Assembly: GCF_003096635.1 (NCBI RefSeq)
Contig: NZ_QEKV01000001.1
Location: forward strand, 195,534 to 259,533
DNA length: 64,000 nt
Direction of reading: 5' to 3'
From: Ezakiella coagulans
GTDB lineage: Bacteria; Bacillota; Clostridia; Tissierellales; Peptoniphilaceae
In this document: one piece after another, positions 1-9,219 of the stretch
Layout of the letters: each line of letters begins with the position of its first letter
How positions within the stretch are numbered: the stretch's first letter is position 1
The notes under the pieces: model-generated
Seen by the model: the letters and a program-made list of their open reading frames with translations, nothing else
Database searches by the model: none
Told to the model about the DNA's origin: nothing
Made by a program: the position numbers and the translations under genes

Positions 1-2019
1 AAAGTTGATTCAACAACTAATAAAGCCAAATTCTCAGGTCTTGACAAGTATACAAAAGACGGAGACGAAATTGTATATACTGTTAAAGAACAAGGCGAAG
101 ATAAGGGAGCTATTAAGCTAAATAACCAAGATTATACGGTAGAATATAGCGAAGAAGATAAAACAGTAACAAATACTCTTCAAAAAGAACTTAAAGAAGT
201 AAAAGCTACTAAGACTTGGACAGTTGCAAACGGCGTTACAGCTTTAACAAAAAATCCTGCAGTAAAATTACAATTAATTGCTGACGGAGCAGATGTTGCT
301 GGTAAAGAAGTAGCAGTAGATGCTAATGGCGAAGCAAACTTTGGTAAGCTTGCTAAGTACCAAGCAAACGGAACTACAGAAATTAAATATACTGTAAAAG
401 AAGTTGGAGAAGCTGAAGGTAAAATTAAGCTTGACGGAAGAGACTATAAGGTAACTTATGATGGTCTAAAAGTAACAAACGAACTTCAAGCTAAAGAAGT
501 AAAAGTTTCTTACGAATTTGTTACTGATAAGGGCGCAAAGATTACTGAAGAAAAAGTCAACCACTATCTAAATCCGGATGGTAATTGGAAATCAACAGCT
601 AAAGAAGGAGAAAATGTTGTGGCTCCTACAACTCCGGCTAAAGATACAAAGGTTGAAATTAAAAAAGGTACTCCGGAAAAACTTATAGGAACATACACAT
701 TTAAAGAATGGAAACCTGTTAATGTTAAAGCAGGCACAGAAGACATTAAATTTATCGGTGTATGGGAATATGTTGGAGAATTCTATCCAATAGGTAAAGA
801 TATCACGGTACAAGTCGGTGAAACACCTGATCCAAAAGACGGAATTGAAAATCATAAGGATGCACCGAAAGATACGGACTATAAGTTCAAAGAACCTATC
901 GATACAAAAACTCCAGGAGATAAGAAAGCAACAATTGTTGTTACAATTCCAAATCCGGAAGAACCTACTAAACCGAGAATTGAAGAAGTAGAAATTACTG
1001 TTCACGTAACAGATTTAAGATGTATGACTCCGGCACCTGAAATGAATCCTGTTTATGATTCAGATGAATACATCACAGGACATGGAATTCCGGGAGCTGT
1101 TATCGAAGTAAGATACAGAGATTATCCTATTTTAAGAACAAAAGTTGATACTTTCGGTGAATGGGAAGTTTACACACCATATCCACTCGAAGATGAACAA
1201 TTTGTTTATGCAAGACAAATTAAAGAACCTTGCGATCCATCAGTTTGGGTATCTGAAGAAATAAGATATGACTATGAATATTGGAGAAAAGACGACAAGA
1301 AGGAAGAACCAAAGAAACCTGTAGAAATCAAAAAGGTTTGGACTCCTGCAGAACTCAACGCTCGCGATCACTTCTCATATATCAAAGGATACGGCGACAA
1401 TACTTTCGGACCGAACAGAACAATTACAAGAGCTGAAGTTGCAATGATTTTCGCAAGACTTTCAATCAATCAATCAGTATCAGGTGCTCCACAATTTAAG
1501 GACGTTAAGGCTGGAGATTGGTACAAGACGGCAGTTGATATCGTTGCAAGACAAGGCGTTGTTAAAGGTTACGAAGATGGAACATTTAGACCAAATCAAC
1601 CGATAACAAGACGTGAATTTGCAGCAATTGCAGCAAGATATGCAGGAAATATCGACACATGGAGAACATTCAGAGATGTTCCATCAACAGACTGGGCATA
1701 CACTCTAATCAACAGAGTTGGTGGTGCAGGATGGATCACAGGATACGAAGACAACACATTCAGACCTAACAACAACATCACAAGAGCAGAAGTTGTTGCA
1801 ATCGTAAACAGAATGCTCAACAGAAAAGCTGACAAGGCTTATGTTGATAACAACTTAATGAAATCTAAACATTCATTCATTGACAATCTAAGAAGTGCAT
1901 GGTACTTCTATGACATTCATGAAGCAGCAGTTGGCCACTCATTTGAAAGACAACCGAATGGTGTTGATGAAAAATGGAATAGAGTTAACGGACAAGCTTT
2001 TGAAATAAGAGAAAGATAA
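1..2019 (+). CDS. SLH-anchored surface protein (3' part of gene)
   Basis: The frame is open from the first base, so only the C-terminal 672 residues are visible and the start lies upstream. Visible residues 1 to about 165 look like CnaB-type beta-sandwich repeats (recurring YTVKE, DYKVTY and VTNEL motifs). About 166-260 resembles a SHIRT/MucBP-like stalk domain, 261-337 a Rib-like domain (DITVQVGETPDPKDG), and 338-425 an Ig-like domain (GHGIPGAVIEV) with two cysteines that could pair. Residues 447-610 are three SLH modules, each with the G-Y-x-D-x-T-F-x-P-N and ITRAE/ITRRE signatures. SLH modules bind pyruvylated secondary cell-wall polymer in known families, so this is probably a cell-wall-anchored adhesin or stalk protein. 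The domain names other than SLH are by eye; the ligand is unknown. Confidence 0.9.
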   Translation, partial: KVDSTTNKAKFSGLDKYTKDGDEIVYTVKEQGEDKGAIKLNNQDYTVEYSEEDKTVTNTLQKELKEVKATKTWTVANGVTALTKNPAVKLQLIADGADVAGKEVAVDANGEANFGKLAKYQANGTTEIKYTVKEVGEAEGKIKLDGRDYKVTYDGLKVTNELQAKEVKVSYEFVTDKGAKITEEKVNHYLNPDGNWKSTAKEGENVVAPTTPAKDTKVEIKKGTPEKLIGTYTFKEWKPVNVKAGTEDIKFIGVWEYVGEFYPIGKDITVQVGETPDPKDGIENHKDAPKDTDYKFKEPIDTKTPGDKKATIVVTIPNPEEPTKPRIEEVEITVHVTDLRCMTPAPEMNPVYDSDEYITGHGIPGAVIEVRYRDYPILRTKVDTFGEWEVYTPYPLEDEQFVYARQIKEPCDPSVWVSEEIRYDYEYWRKDDKKEEPKKPVEIKKVWTPAELNARDHFSYIKGYGDNTFGPNRTITRAEVAMIFARLSINQSVSGAPQFKDVKAGDWYKTAVDIVARQGVVKGYEDGTFRPNQPITRREFAAIAARYAGNIDTWRTFRDVPSTDWAYTLINRVGGAGWITGYEDNTFRPNNNITRAEVVAIVNRMLNRKADKAYVDNNLMKSKHSFIDNLRSAWYFYDIHEAAVGHSFERQPNGVDEKWNRVNGQAFEIRER

Positions 2020-2045
2020 TTGTTTGGAACTAGATTTTAATATAC

Positions 2046-2071
2046 AAGGCGTGTGGCAATCCACACGCTTT
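2046..2071 (+). terminator. hairpin terminator after the surface protein
   Basis: An 11-bp stem (one G-T pair) around a CAAT loop begins 26 bases after the stop codon. The trailing T run is short, so termination may be partial. Confidence 0.6.
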
Positions 2072-2103
2072 GTTAGTACATATTGAAAATGGGGGTATGT
2101 AAG

Positions 2104-3714
2104 ATGGTAGATCTTGTTTTAGAAAAAATTATAGATAGCATAAATGAGTTGGGATTTGCAAAATGGATAGTACTTATTGTTATGGCTTTAACACCCGTTA
2201 TAATTGATATATATTACAAATCAGTAAATTCGAAATATTATAATGTAGTTGGAAAATATTTTAATTTTTCATCTTTAAAAAAGTTAATTGCCTATACCTG
2301 TCTATTTATATTTGTAATACTGAATTTTACATTTTTGTTTTATGATCTTATAATTCATTTTTCCTTGGAAGGAGCTATTATTTATCTAGTTCTTTTATCT
2401 ATATTATGCATAGGCATTGTAATTTATATATTTAATTATATGGTTCGAATAGACGTCAGCATAAAATGCTTAATACCTATATTAATAATAGGTATATTAA
2501 TAATAAGTATATTAATGGTATTTTTGTTTCACAATTTTACATTTAAATGTGCTATTATATTAGTAATATGTATACTTGGTATCATAATTGCTGTGAACAA
2601 AATTCTCAAATGTAAAAATATCAAATGTAAAAATAAAAAGAATAGCATTTATATCTTTATAAATCCAATATTATTTTTTATTTTAAGTTTGCTTTCTATT
2701 TCATTAATATCTTGTTTAATTTTTGCTGATGAAATAAATGAAAATTTAAATAATAGAATTGCAAAACAATCAGAAACAAAGACAGAAATAAATACAAAAA
2801 CAAATACAGTAATAAATCAATATAAAGATCTAAGTGAAGGAAATAATCAAAATGACAATTCGACGAAAGAATATTTAAATTATGTACTAAAGAATAGTGG
2901 AGATTTAAAATTTAATGAATTTGTAACGCTTTTTAAGAATCCGAAAGATTTAATCAGATTAGATATAGATTATGAAAGTAGTGTTGAAAAAAGTCAATTG
3001 CAACAAAACCTAGATGAATTTTTTAGTAAAATTAAAGATGCACATATAGAGAAAGAACTTTATACATCTATGAGATTATTGATAATATTGAATCTATTAT
3101 TAGATCCTATTATATTTATTTTTGCAATGGCATCTATATTTATTTTAACAGCAGCGCTACTTTTATTATTAAGAAATAGATTTTTTAATCCAAAGAAAAT
3201 CAAAATATATGAATATATTGATAAGCCCGGATTAATGAAGGAAGTAGTTATTACTGAATATAAAGATAAATTATTAGTCATGGAGGGCTTGATATATCAA
3301 GAAAATTTATATTTAATGCGTTCAAATTATAGAATTATAGATATTTTAGATACAGAGATATTTGCACAAAAAACTTTTAAATCAGTTGTTGTCGATATGT
3401 TAGATTTTGTTATTCCTGCAAGTATCATAGATTGTAATAGCGAAGAAATTAAATGTAGTTTTGATATTTCGCTCAATTTAGAGAAAGAGGCAATTAATAT
3501 AAAAAACTTAGAATATGATACAAGAGGAATTGATATTATTTGTGATGTGATTTTTAAAAACGGCAGGATGATTATAAAGTCAGAAATAAAACATATTTTA
3601 GAAACTATTTACGGTATAAATAATTTCAAATTTAAATTGGATGAAAGCGTTAAAAAGAATTTTAGTATTGATGAATATACAGGAGAAATTATAATTAATT
3701 TAGATTTGGAATAG
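2104..3714 (+). CDS. multi-pass membrane protein, unknown function
   Basis: I do not recognise the family. The protein is about 536 residues from the ATG at 2104, which has GGGGG eight bases upstream; an in-frame TTG at 2083 is less likely. Six hydrophobic helices lie in the first 230 residues. A polar, lysine- and asparagine-rich stretch of about 110 residues with NTKTNT-like runs follows, then one more strong helix (near LLIILNLLLDPIIFIFAMA). A soluble C-terminal domain of about 170 residues with alternating beta-like patches ends the protein. It stands alone between the surface protein and a repeat region. Codon use is very AT-rich even for this window, which may mean transfer. Confidence 0.7.
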   Translation: MVDLVLEKIIDSINELGFAKWIVLIVMALTPVIIDIYYKSVNSKYYNVVGKYFNFSSLKKLIAYTCLFIFVILNFTFLFYDLIIHFSLEGAIIYLVLLSILCIGIVIYIFNYMVRIDVSIKCLIPILIIGILIISILMVFLFHNFTFKCAIILVICILGIIIAVNKILKCKNIKCKNKKNSIYIFINPILFFILSLLSISLISCLIFADEINENLNNRIAKQSETKTEINTKTNTVINQYKDLSEGNNQNDNSTKEYLNYVLKNSGDLKFNEFVTLFKNPKDLIRLDIDYESSVEKSQLQQNLDEFFSKIKDAHIEKELYTSMRLLIILNLLLDPIIFIFAMASIFILTAALLLLLRNRFFNPKKIKIYEYIDKPGLMKEVVITEYKDKLLVMEGLIYQENLYLMRSNYRIIDILDTEIFAQKTFKSVVVDMLDFVIPASIIDCNSEEIKCSFDISLNLEKEAINIKNLEYDTRGIDIICDVIFKNGRMIIKSEIKHILETIYGINNFKFKLDESVKKNFSIDEYTGEIIINLDLE

Positions 3715-3773
3715 GAATGTTACATTTGTCTATTTATAAACTAAAGTGGAAATATAAATATATCTATCTTGGC

Positions 3774-4020
3774 GGCTGTATGTTGTTATAACAACGAAAT
3801 CAAATATACGGCGTGGGTTAGGGTGATAATTGTTTTGACGTTTGGATTCTATATTGTATATACACACCGTTGTTGTTGAGGTTGTACAAAAAATAAACGA
3901 CATATATGGCGGCAGGACATCGTTGTGTCTATCGTCAAATCGTATGCCAGCCGCTACAAGCAGTGATTGCGAAATGATACAATTTTATGAATGTGAGCGA
4001 AACAATTTACGTATAAATCC
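3774..4020. repeat. palindrome-plus-hairpin repeat unit, copy 1
   Basis: The 3715-4207 gap holds no convincing gene. It starts with the palindrome GTTGTTATAACAAC (3782-3795). A stretch shared with the copies at 5549, 6133 and 8490 follows, then a long imperfect hairpin (3908-3955) whose arms begin GCGGCAGG and end CCAGCCGC. A 106-codon open frame across it (3842-4162) is repeat sequence, not a gene. Confidence 0.75.
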
Positions 4021-4207
4021 GTATACGCTGCACGTAGCGACGACCGGGTTTTTTACGGGCGAGTTAGAAATCTATGATTTCGTTTACGAACGCATAAAAA
4101 GGTGTATCGCCGCAATGATTTATGGAGAATTAATAGGTAAAATGTTTAGTAGAATAATGTAATGGGTAAATGTTGTATAGAGATTACAAGTAAACAGGAG
4201 GGATTTT

Positions 4208-5392
4208 ATGGAAAAAAATGATAATAAGTCACCATTGAATGAGTTAAAACATTCGCCACTTTTTGCAATATCGCTTGCATCAAAGGAGTTGGCACACTCA
4301 AATTTTTGGAAATGGCTCCTTGATATAAAAGATTCAGAGGGAAGACACCCATTTATAAAAGTTTTTAAACCGGATTTTTATGAACGTGGCAAGGAGTGTT
4401 ATTTTCTTGATGTGAAAAGGGAGTTGTTTAATTTTGATTTGTATATAACTTATACAGATGAAAAAGACAGATTCCGTTCTTTAGTTATTGAGAATAAGAT
4501 TAAGGCTATAGCTGATAAAAGTCAACTAATCAGATATCAAAACAAGACAACTCTTGGATTTGAATTCAATGAGGGGATTTTGACCGGCTTGATAGAGAAT
4601 AAAAGCATAGGTATCGGGACGGGCAATTTAGCCCGATGGACATTTTTATCATATGCTGATATTGCTGAAAATATAAAAAATATTTTAGAAGAGAATGCGG
4701 ATTTAGATTATGGTATTTTCATTTCTCAATATGTCAAGGATTTAAATAATATTCAACTTTTGATTGATGAAGCATTTGAACTTGATGAAAATAAAGACAA
4801 GTATGTTTATTTAGACGATTATTTATCAGAGATTAGCTTTTCGGATGTGTTTTTAAAGTTAAAGGCAACTGAGCTTGCTAACAGGATAAAGGCTGAGGTT
4901 GAGAATAATGCAAGCGATTTGAATTTAGATATGAATGGTTGGAGTGGACCATATGGAGATGTAAGTTTTAGCAATGGAACTCCAATTATTACATTCATTT
5001 ATAGAGAGATGAAGCCTGATATCAAAGAATCAGAAAAATATAATTTAAATGTAGAGAGTGAATATGGAAGGATTGGAGTACAAATTCAAAGAGATCAATT
5101 TAGGATTTATGGTGGTTCATCTTCACCGGGAAGGAAGAACTCGAATAAAACATTTGATAAGTTGGTGGAGATTGGCTATTTGTGCCCTACAATATCAGAA
5201 TTTAAAGGAAATTTAAAGAAGGAAGGTAAGAAAAGCAGAATTAAAGTTGAAAAATACTGTAGTTACGGAAATCATCTTTACCAATATTGGAATATTTCAG
5301 ATAGATTATATGATTATTTGGTAGATGAAACGATTAAGCAATTAAAAATTGCGAAGGAATGTGTTGAAAAGGGTCTCTCATTTAAAGAGTAA
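4208..5392 (+). CDS. PD-(D/E)XK nuclease family protein
   Basis: A 394-residue soluble protein behind a clear AGGAGG site (4197-4202). Residues 70-110 fit a PD-(D/E)XK nuclease core: D77 in FDLYITY, the E95-N96-K97 triad in LVIENK, then Q106 in SQLIRYQ on the following helix. The N-terminal HSNFWKWLL segment and overall length resemble the PDDEXK_4 group of uncharacterised predicted nucleases. No methyltransferase or other restriction partner is next to it. It lies between repeat blocks next to the XRE/ImmA/PIN cassette, so a defence or genome-maintenance role is possible but unproven. Family fairly sure, function unknown. Confidence 0.7.
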   Translation: MEKNDNKSPLNELKHSPLFAISLASKELAHSNFWKWLLDIKDSEGRHPFIKVFKPDFYERGKECYFLDVKRELFNFDLYITYTDEKDRFRSLVIENKIKAIADKSQLIRYQNKTTLGFEFNEGILTGLIENKSIGIGTGNLARWTFLSYADIAENIKNILEENADLDYGIFISQYVKDLNNIQLLIDEAFELDENKDKYVYLDDYLSEISFSDVFLKLKATELANRIKAEVENNASDLNLDMNGWSGPYGDVSFSNGTPIITFIYREMKPDIKESEKYNLNVESEYGRIGVQIQRDQFRIYGGSSSPGRKNSNKTFDKLVEIGYLCPTISEFKGNLKKEGKKSRIKVEKYCSYGNHLYQYWNISDRLYDYLVDETIKQLKIAKECVEKGLSFKE

Positions 5393-5486
5393 AAGTTGAT
5401 AGATTACGAAATTATAACGGCATGGTTTGTATGTCGTTATTTTTGTTTAGTGTGAGATCGATATTTTATAAATATATCGGCCGATG

Positions 5487-5906
5487 ATTGTATGTTGTTA
5501 TAACAACGAAATTTATATATTCTATTTTTTTATATATTCATCGATGGCTGTATGTTGTTATAACAACGAAATCAAATATGCGGCGGGGGTTGTGTGATAA
5601 TTGTTTTGACGCTTGGGTTTTATATTGTATATACACACTGTTGTTGGTGGGGTTGTAAATTGTTTGAACTTGATATATGGCGTGAGGACATCGTTACTCC
5701 TTTCGTCGTAACGTATGCCGTCACGCTACAACGCGTACATATACGTATATAATTGAAAAATTTATCGGCGTGGGTAATGTTTACTCGTAGCATGTTTCGG
5801 TTTTATATTTTTGGATTTATTGTTAGCTGTATGTTGTTATAACAACGAAATTTATATATTCTATTTTTTTATATATTCATCTTTGACTGTATGTTGTTAT
5901 AACAAC
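5487..5906. repeat. cluster of GTTGTTATAACAAC palindromes and hairpin, with left direct repeat
   Basis: The palindrome GTTGTTATAACAAC occurs at 5494, 5554, 5833 and 5893, usually followed by GAAA. Within the cluster, 5594-5846 is nearly identical to 8538-8790 (see the right copy). An internal hairpin at 5679-5727 has arms GCGTGAGG / CCGTCACGC; other copies have GCGGCAGG / CCAGCCGC at the same place, so the stem changes in a compensatory way. No gene is seen in 5393-6638. Confidence 0.8.
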
Positions 5907-6010
5907 GAAAGTGAGGGTTGGGGGTGAGATGTATAATTGTGGTTTGGGTTTTATATTTTATTGGCACAGCATTGTTGGTAATAACAAATATTGCACAAAC
6001 ACAAAAATGG

Positions 6011-6033
6011 GCGTCGGGATAGTAACCCGACGC
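6011..6033. repeat. 8-bp-stem hairpin, GCGTCGGG type
   Basis: Perfect stem GCGTCGGG / CCCGACGC around a 7-base loop, preceded by the ACAAAAATGG flank seen at other copies (25550, 30888). Confidence 0.75.
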
Positions 6034-6132
6034 TACAAGCGGCGATTGCGAAATGATAAAATTGTATGAATATATCATCGTGGATAAAATGGCGTGTGCT
6101 ATTTTTGATTATATATTTTATATACACATCGT

Positions 6133-6345
6133 TAGCTGTATGTTGTTATAACAACGAAAGTAAATATGCGGCGGGGGTTGTGTGATAATTGTTTTGACGC
6201 TTGGGTTTTATATTGTATATACAGAACGTTGTTGGTGGGGTTGTAAATTGTTTTAACTTGATATATGGCGGCAGGACATCGTTGTTCCTATCGTCACAAC
6301 GTATGCCAGCCGCTACAAGCAGCGATTGCGAAATGATACAATTGT
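6133..6345. repeat. palindrome-plus-hairpin repeat unit, copy 3
   Basis: Palindrome GTTGTTATAACAAC at 6142-6155, the shared spacer, then the hairpin at 6267-6314 with GCGGCAGG / CCAGCCGC arms. Same order as at 3774 and 8490. Confidence 0.75.
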
Positions 6346-6563
6346 ATGAATAAAACAATTTTATGAATGTGAGCAAAACAATTTATGTATAAATTCGTAT
6401 ACGCTGCACGTAACGGCGACCAGTTTTTTTGCGGGTGAGGTAGAAATCTTCGATTTCGTGATGGAGTGCGGAGAAAAGCGTATCGCCGCCAAGCATTGGA
6501 ATGTTTGGATAAATTATGAAATTACACAAAACGAATAATAGTATAATTGTGAATAGTACATAT

Positions 6564-6619
6564 TTGTCATATAATATATATAAAAATGTATTTACAATAT
6601 GACAAGTGTGTGATATAAT
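6564..6619 (+). promoter_or_regulatory. promoter and likely operator of the XRE-ImmA-PIN cassette
   Basis: TTTACA (6591-6596) and TATAAT (6614-6619) are separated by exactly 17 bases. A 9-bp inverted repeat, TTGTCATAT (6564-6572) and ATATGACAA (6597-6605), places one arm in the promoter spacer. That layout suits autorepression by the XRE protein encoded just downstream; the binding itself is inferred. Confidence 0.65.
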
Positions 6620-6638
6620 ATATATGGAGGTAGATGAT

Positions 6639-6986
6639 ATGTTAAACAGAAAGGATATTGGAATTCGGATTAGGGCTCTTAGAGAGGCTTCAAATCTGAC
6701 TCAATCAAATTTGAGTGAATTTTTAGATATGGATCAAAGCAATTTGTCCAAGATTGAAAAGGGAGAAAGGCCGATTAATTCGTATGACATTGAACGTTTG
6801 TCAAGGTTGTTTTGTTGTGCCTCTGATTATATTTTGTATGGTGCTCAGTCAAACGTAAGGGGTTCAATTGCATTCAGAGCCGGCGATTTAGGTAATGAAG
6901 ATTTAGAGGCATTGTCTGTTGTAAATGCTATAGCTTTGAATCAATTTGAGATGGATGATATTTTAGGAGAGCTAGATGATGAATAA
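6639..6986 (+). CDS. XRE-family HTH regulator
   Basis: A 115-residue protein from the ATG at 6639, chosen because GGAGG sits eight bases upstream. The N-terminal 65 residues form a classic XRE helix-turn-helix (GIRIRALREASNLTQSNLSEFLDMDQSNLSKIE, read in parts). A short acidic tail (ELDDE) probably carries dimer or partner contacts. The gene overlaps the ImmA/IrrE gene by 11 bases, implying translational coupling. In known ImmA/ImmR-type pairs the peptidase inactivates its XRE partner; here the pair is followed by a PIN gene. Likely role: repressor or antitoxin of the three-gene cassette, acting at the inverted repeat upstream. Confidence 0.85.
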   Translation: MLNRKDIGIRIRALREASNLTQSNLSEFLDMDQSNLSKIEKGERPINSYDIERLSRLFCCASDYILYGAQSNVRGSIAFRAGDLGNEDLEALSVVNAIALNQFEMDDILGELDDE

Positions 6987-7719
6987 AGTTGAGTTGATGA
7001 ATAAAGCGATTTTTATTCGAAAGAGATTAGGGGAAGATGAATCTTCGCCAATTGATATTTTTAAGGTGGTTCAATCAATAGAAAATTTATCTATAATTTT
7101 TTATCCTTTAAATAAAAATATAAGTGGAGTGTGTTATAAGGGGGAGAAATCTTCTGTTATTGCCATTAATTCAGATATGTCAATAGGCAGACAGAGATTT
7201 TCCTTAGCCCATGAATTATATCATTTATATTATGATGAGAGTGCAAGTAGTTCGGTCAGTTTATTGAATATTGGAGAAGGGGATGAGACTGAGCGAAATG
7301 CAGATCAGTTCGCATCATATTTTTTGGTTCCAGGTCCAACTTTATATGAGAAGGTTGACAAGATCGGAAGAGATAATTTGGATATAGAGAATATAATAAA
7401 GCTTGAGCAATATTTTGGCGTGAGCCACAAAGCTATGTTGTACAGACTTGTGGATGAAGGGTTTATAGATTTTCAAACTGCTAAGTATATGGAATATGGA
7501 GTTGTTAGTATTGCAGCAAGGCTGGGATATGATACAAGTATTTATTATCCTTCATCACCGGACAAGAAGATGGGAGTTTTAGGATATTATATTTCGAGCG
7601 CAGATAAGCTTTTGGATAGCGGTCTTATATCTAGAGGCAAGTATGAGGAACTTTTGTTAGATGCGTTCCGAGATGATATTGTTTATGGTATGAATGAAGG
7701 TGAGGCAAGGCTTGACTGA
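6976..7719 (+). CDS. ImmA/IrrE-family metallopeptidase
   Basis: A 247-residue protein with the zinc-peptidase motif HELYH (H79, E80, H83) and a downstream ERNADQFA segment that supplies the third ligand in this family. Two adjacent ATGs (6976, 6979) follow AGGAGA; either could start. The C-terminal 90 residues are less conserved and may be the partner-sensing part. In studied members (ImmA of ICEBs1, IrrE/PprI of Deinococcus) the peptidase cleaves an XRE repressor. By analogy the substrate here would be the XRE protein encoded immediately upstream, releasing transcription of the operon including the PIN gene; this is inference. Confidence 0.85.
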   Translation: MMNKVELMNKAIFIRKRLGEDESSPIDIFKVVQSIENLSIIFYPLNKNISGVCYKGEKSSVIAINSDMSIGRQRFSLAHELYHLYYDESASSSVSLLNIGEGDETERNADQFASYFLVPGPTLYEKVDKIGRDNLDIENIIKLEQYFGVSHKAMLYRLVDEGFIDFQTAKYMEYGVVSIAARLGYDTSIYYPSSPDKKMGVLGYYISSADKLLDSGLISRGKYEELLLDAFRDDIVYGMNEGEARLD

Positions 7720-8251
7720 TACTATTTTTTTTGATACGGACTGTATAAGTGCTTTTTTGTGGGTGAATAATCAGAGTATTGTCGAACAGCTTTATGGAGG
7801 AAGAATTGTTTTTCCGAGAGAGGTATATGAGGAATTAAATAATCCACGCATTTCTCATTTAAAAAGACGAATGGATGATATGATTTCAAGAGACGTTGCT
7901 CGTATAGTGGATATGGAGATAGGGTCTGAAGAGTATGATTTATTTAGAGAGCTGACGCATCCGAGCACGGAAGGTCAAAAGTGGATAGGGAAAGGTGAGG
8001 CGTCCGCAATTTCGCTTGCAAAAGTATATGGAGGCATAGTTGCAAGCAACAATTTAAGAGATGTTTTAGATTATATTAAGGAATTCCATTTGGAACATAT
8101 AACGACAGGGGATATACTTTTTGATGCATACAATAGCGGAATTATAAGTGAGGAAGATGGAAATGATATATGGCAGAGGATGCTTGATAAAAGAAGAATG
8201 TTAGGATATGGTTCATTTTCAGAGTTTTTAGAGAAAAAAGGTTATAAGTGA
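7712..8251 (+). CDS. PIN-domain-like RNase, probable toxin of the cassette
   Basis: 179 residues from the TTG at 7712, chosen because AAGGTGAGG lies six bases before it; an in-frame ATG at 7694 lacks a ribosome site. PIN-like acidic residues appear in order: D8 in TIFFDTD, E40/E41 in REVYEEL, E96 in the GEASAISLA helix, and D117 in ASNNLRD where VapC proteins have a TDD-like motif. The start overlaps the ImmA/IrrE gene, so all three genes look co-translated. PIN enzymes are metal-dependent RNases, and many are toxins. The family call rests on motif order only; the protein is longer than a typical VapC (about 130 residues). Confidence 0.7.
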   Translation: MTDTIFFDTDCISAFLWVNNQSIVEQLYGGRIVFPREVYEELNNPRISHLKRRMDDMISRDVARIVDMEIGSEEYDLFRELTHPSTEGQKWIGKGEASAISLAKVYGGIVASNNLRDVLDYIKEFHLEHITTGDILFDAYNSGIISEEDGNDIWQRMLDKRRMLGYGSFSEFLEKKGYK

Positions 8252-8489
8252 GATTTGAAAAACGTGTGTGCAGAGATGCATGCGTTTTTTTGGTTTAGGG
8301 TGTTTTATTACGATATTGGGTTCGATATTGTATTGACACACCGTTGTTGGTGGAAATACATATTTTACGTGCACAAAAATGGGCGGCGGGACACAGTGCG
8401 CCGTAACGTTCTGGGGGACGTGCAGAGCGAAGATATGTTTATAAACGGTATGGGGTTTTGGGCTTAATATTTCATAAATACACCGATGG

Positions 8490-8799
8490 TGGTATGTTGT
8501 AATAACAACGAAAGTTGGATATGCGGCGTGGGTTGGGGTGATAATTATTTTGACGTTTGGTTTTTATATTGTATATACACACCGTTGTTGGTGGGGTTGT
8601 AAATTGTTTTAACTTGATATATGGCGTGAGGACATCGTTACTCCTTTCGTCGTAACGTATGCCGTCACGCTACAACGCGTACATATAAGTATATAATTGA
8701 AAAATTTATCGGCGTGGGTAATGTTTGCTCGTAGCATGTTTCGGTTTTATATTTTTGAATTTATTGTTAGCTGTATGTTGTTATAACAACATACAGCTA
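8490..8799. repeat. repeat unit copy 4 with right direct repeat and 32-bp palindrome
   Basis: 8538-8790 repeats 5594-5846 in the same orientation with few differences, so the XRE-ImmA-PIN cassette lies between two direct repeats of about 253 bp. The unit opens with a variant palindrome (GTTGTAATAACAAC at 8496-8509). It ends at 8768-8799 in a perfect 32-bp palindrome built by doubling the CTGTATGTTGTTATA arm. The hairpin at 8623-8671 has GCGTGAGG / CCGTCACGC arms. No gene is seen in 8252-9744. Confidence 0.8.
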
Positions 8800-8802
8800 T
8801 GC

Positions 8803-8820
8803 GGCGGGATATAACCCGCC
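8803..8820. repeat. hairpin, GGCGGG type
   Basis: Stem GGCGGG / CCCGCC around ATATAA, followed by the same GTTACA flank that follows other hairpins of this group. Confidence 0.6.
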
Positions 8821-8959
8821 GTTACAGATGCGATTGCGTAGGCATACAATTGTATGAATATATCATCGTGGATAAAATGGCGTGTGATATTTTTCGGTTT
8901 TATATTTTATTTACACAGCGTTGTTGGTGAGGTTGTACAAAAATAAACGTCATATATGG

Positions 8960-9100
8960 CGGCGCAACATTATAGCCCTAACCCGTGCTTTTTGATTTGA
9001 AAAATCAAAAACACGATGGTAGGACTTATACAAAGACGTCCGACGACATTTCGACGAACAGGAGAAATGAGTCGTTGACGTCGATTGTGCATGCGCCGTT
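8960..9100 (+). repeat. inserted cassette E, copy 1
   Basis: About 130 bases sit inside a GGCGGC-type hairpin. They contain TTTTTGATTTGAAAAATCAAAAA-like self-complementary sequence near 8990-9012 and GACGTCCGACGACATTTCGA-like sequence after it. The same segment occurs inverted at about 25789-25925 and 43206-43345. Confidence 0.65.
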
Positions 9101-9219
9101 ACGTTCTGGGAGACGGACAGAGCGAAGGTATGTTTATAAATTGGTAAGGGTTTATGTTTTATATATTTTACATACGCAACGTTGTTGCTGGAGTTGTAAA
9201 TTGTAAATCATTGATATAT

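Noticed and set aside
3842-4162. 106-codon open frame
   Set aside because: It runs across the palindrome/hairpin repeat, has no ribosome site, and parts recur in translated form at other repeat copies (for example 9154-9447).
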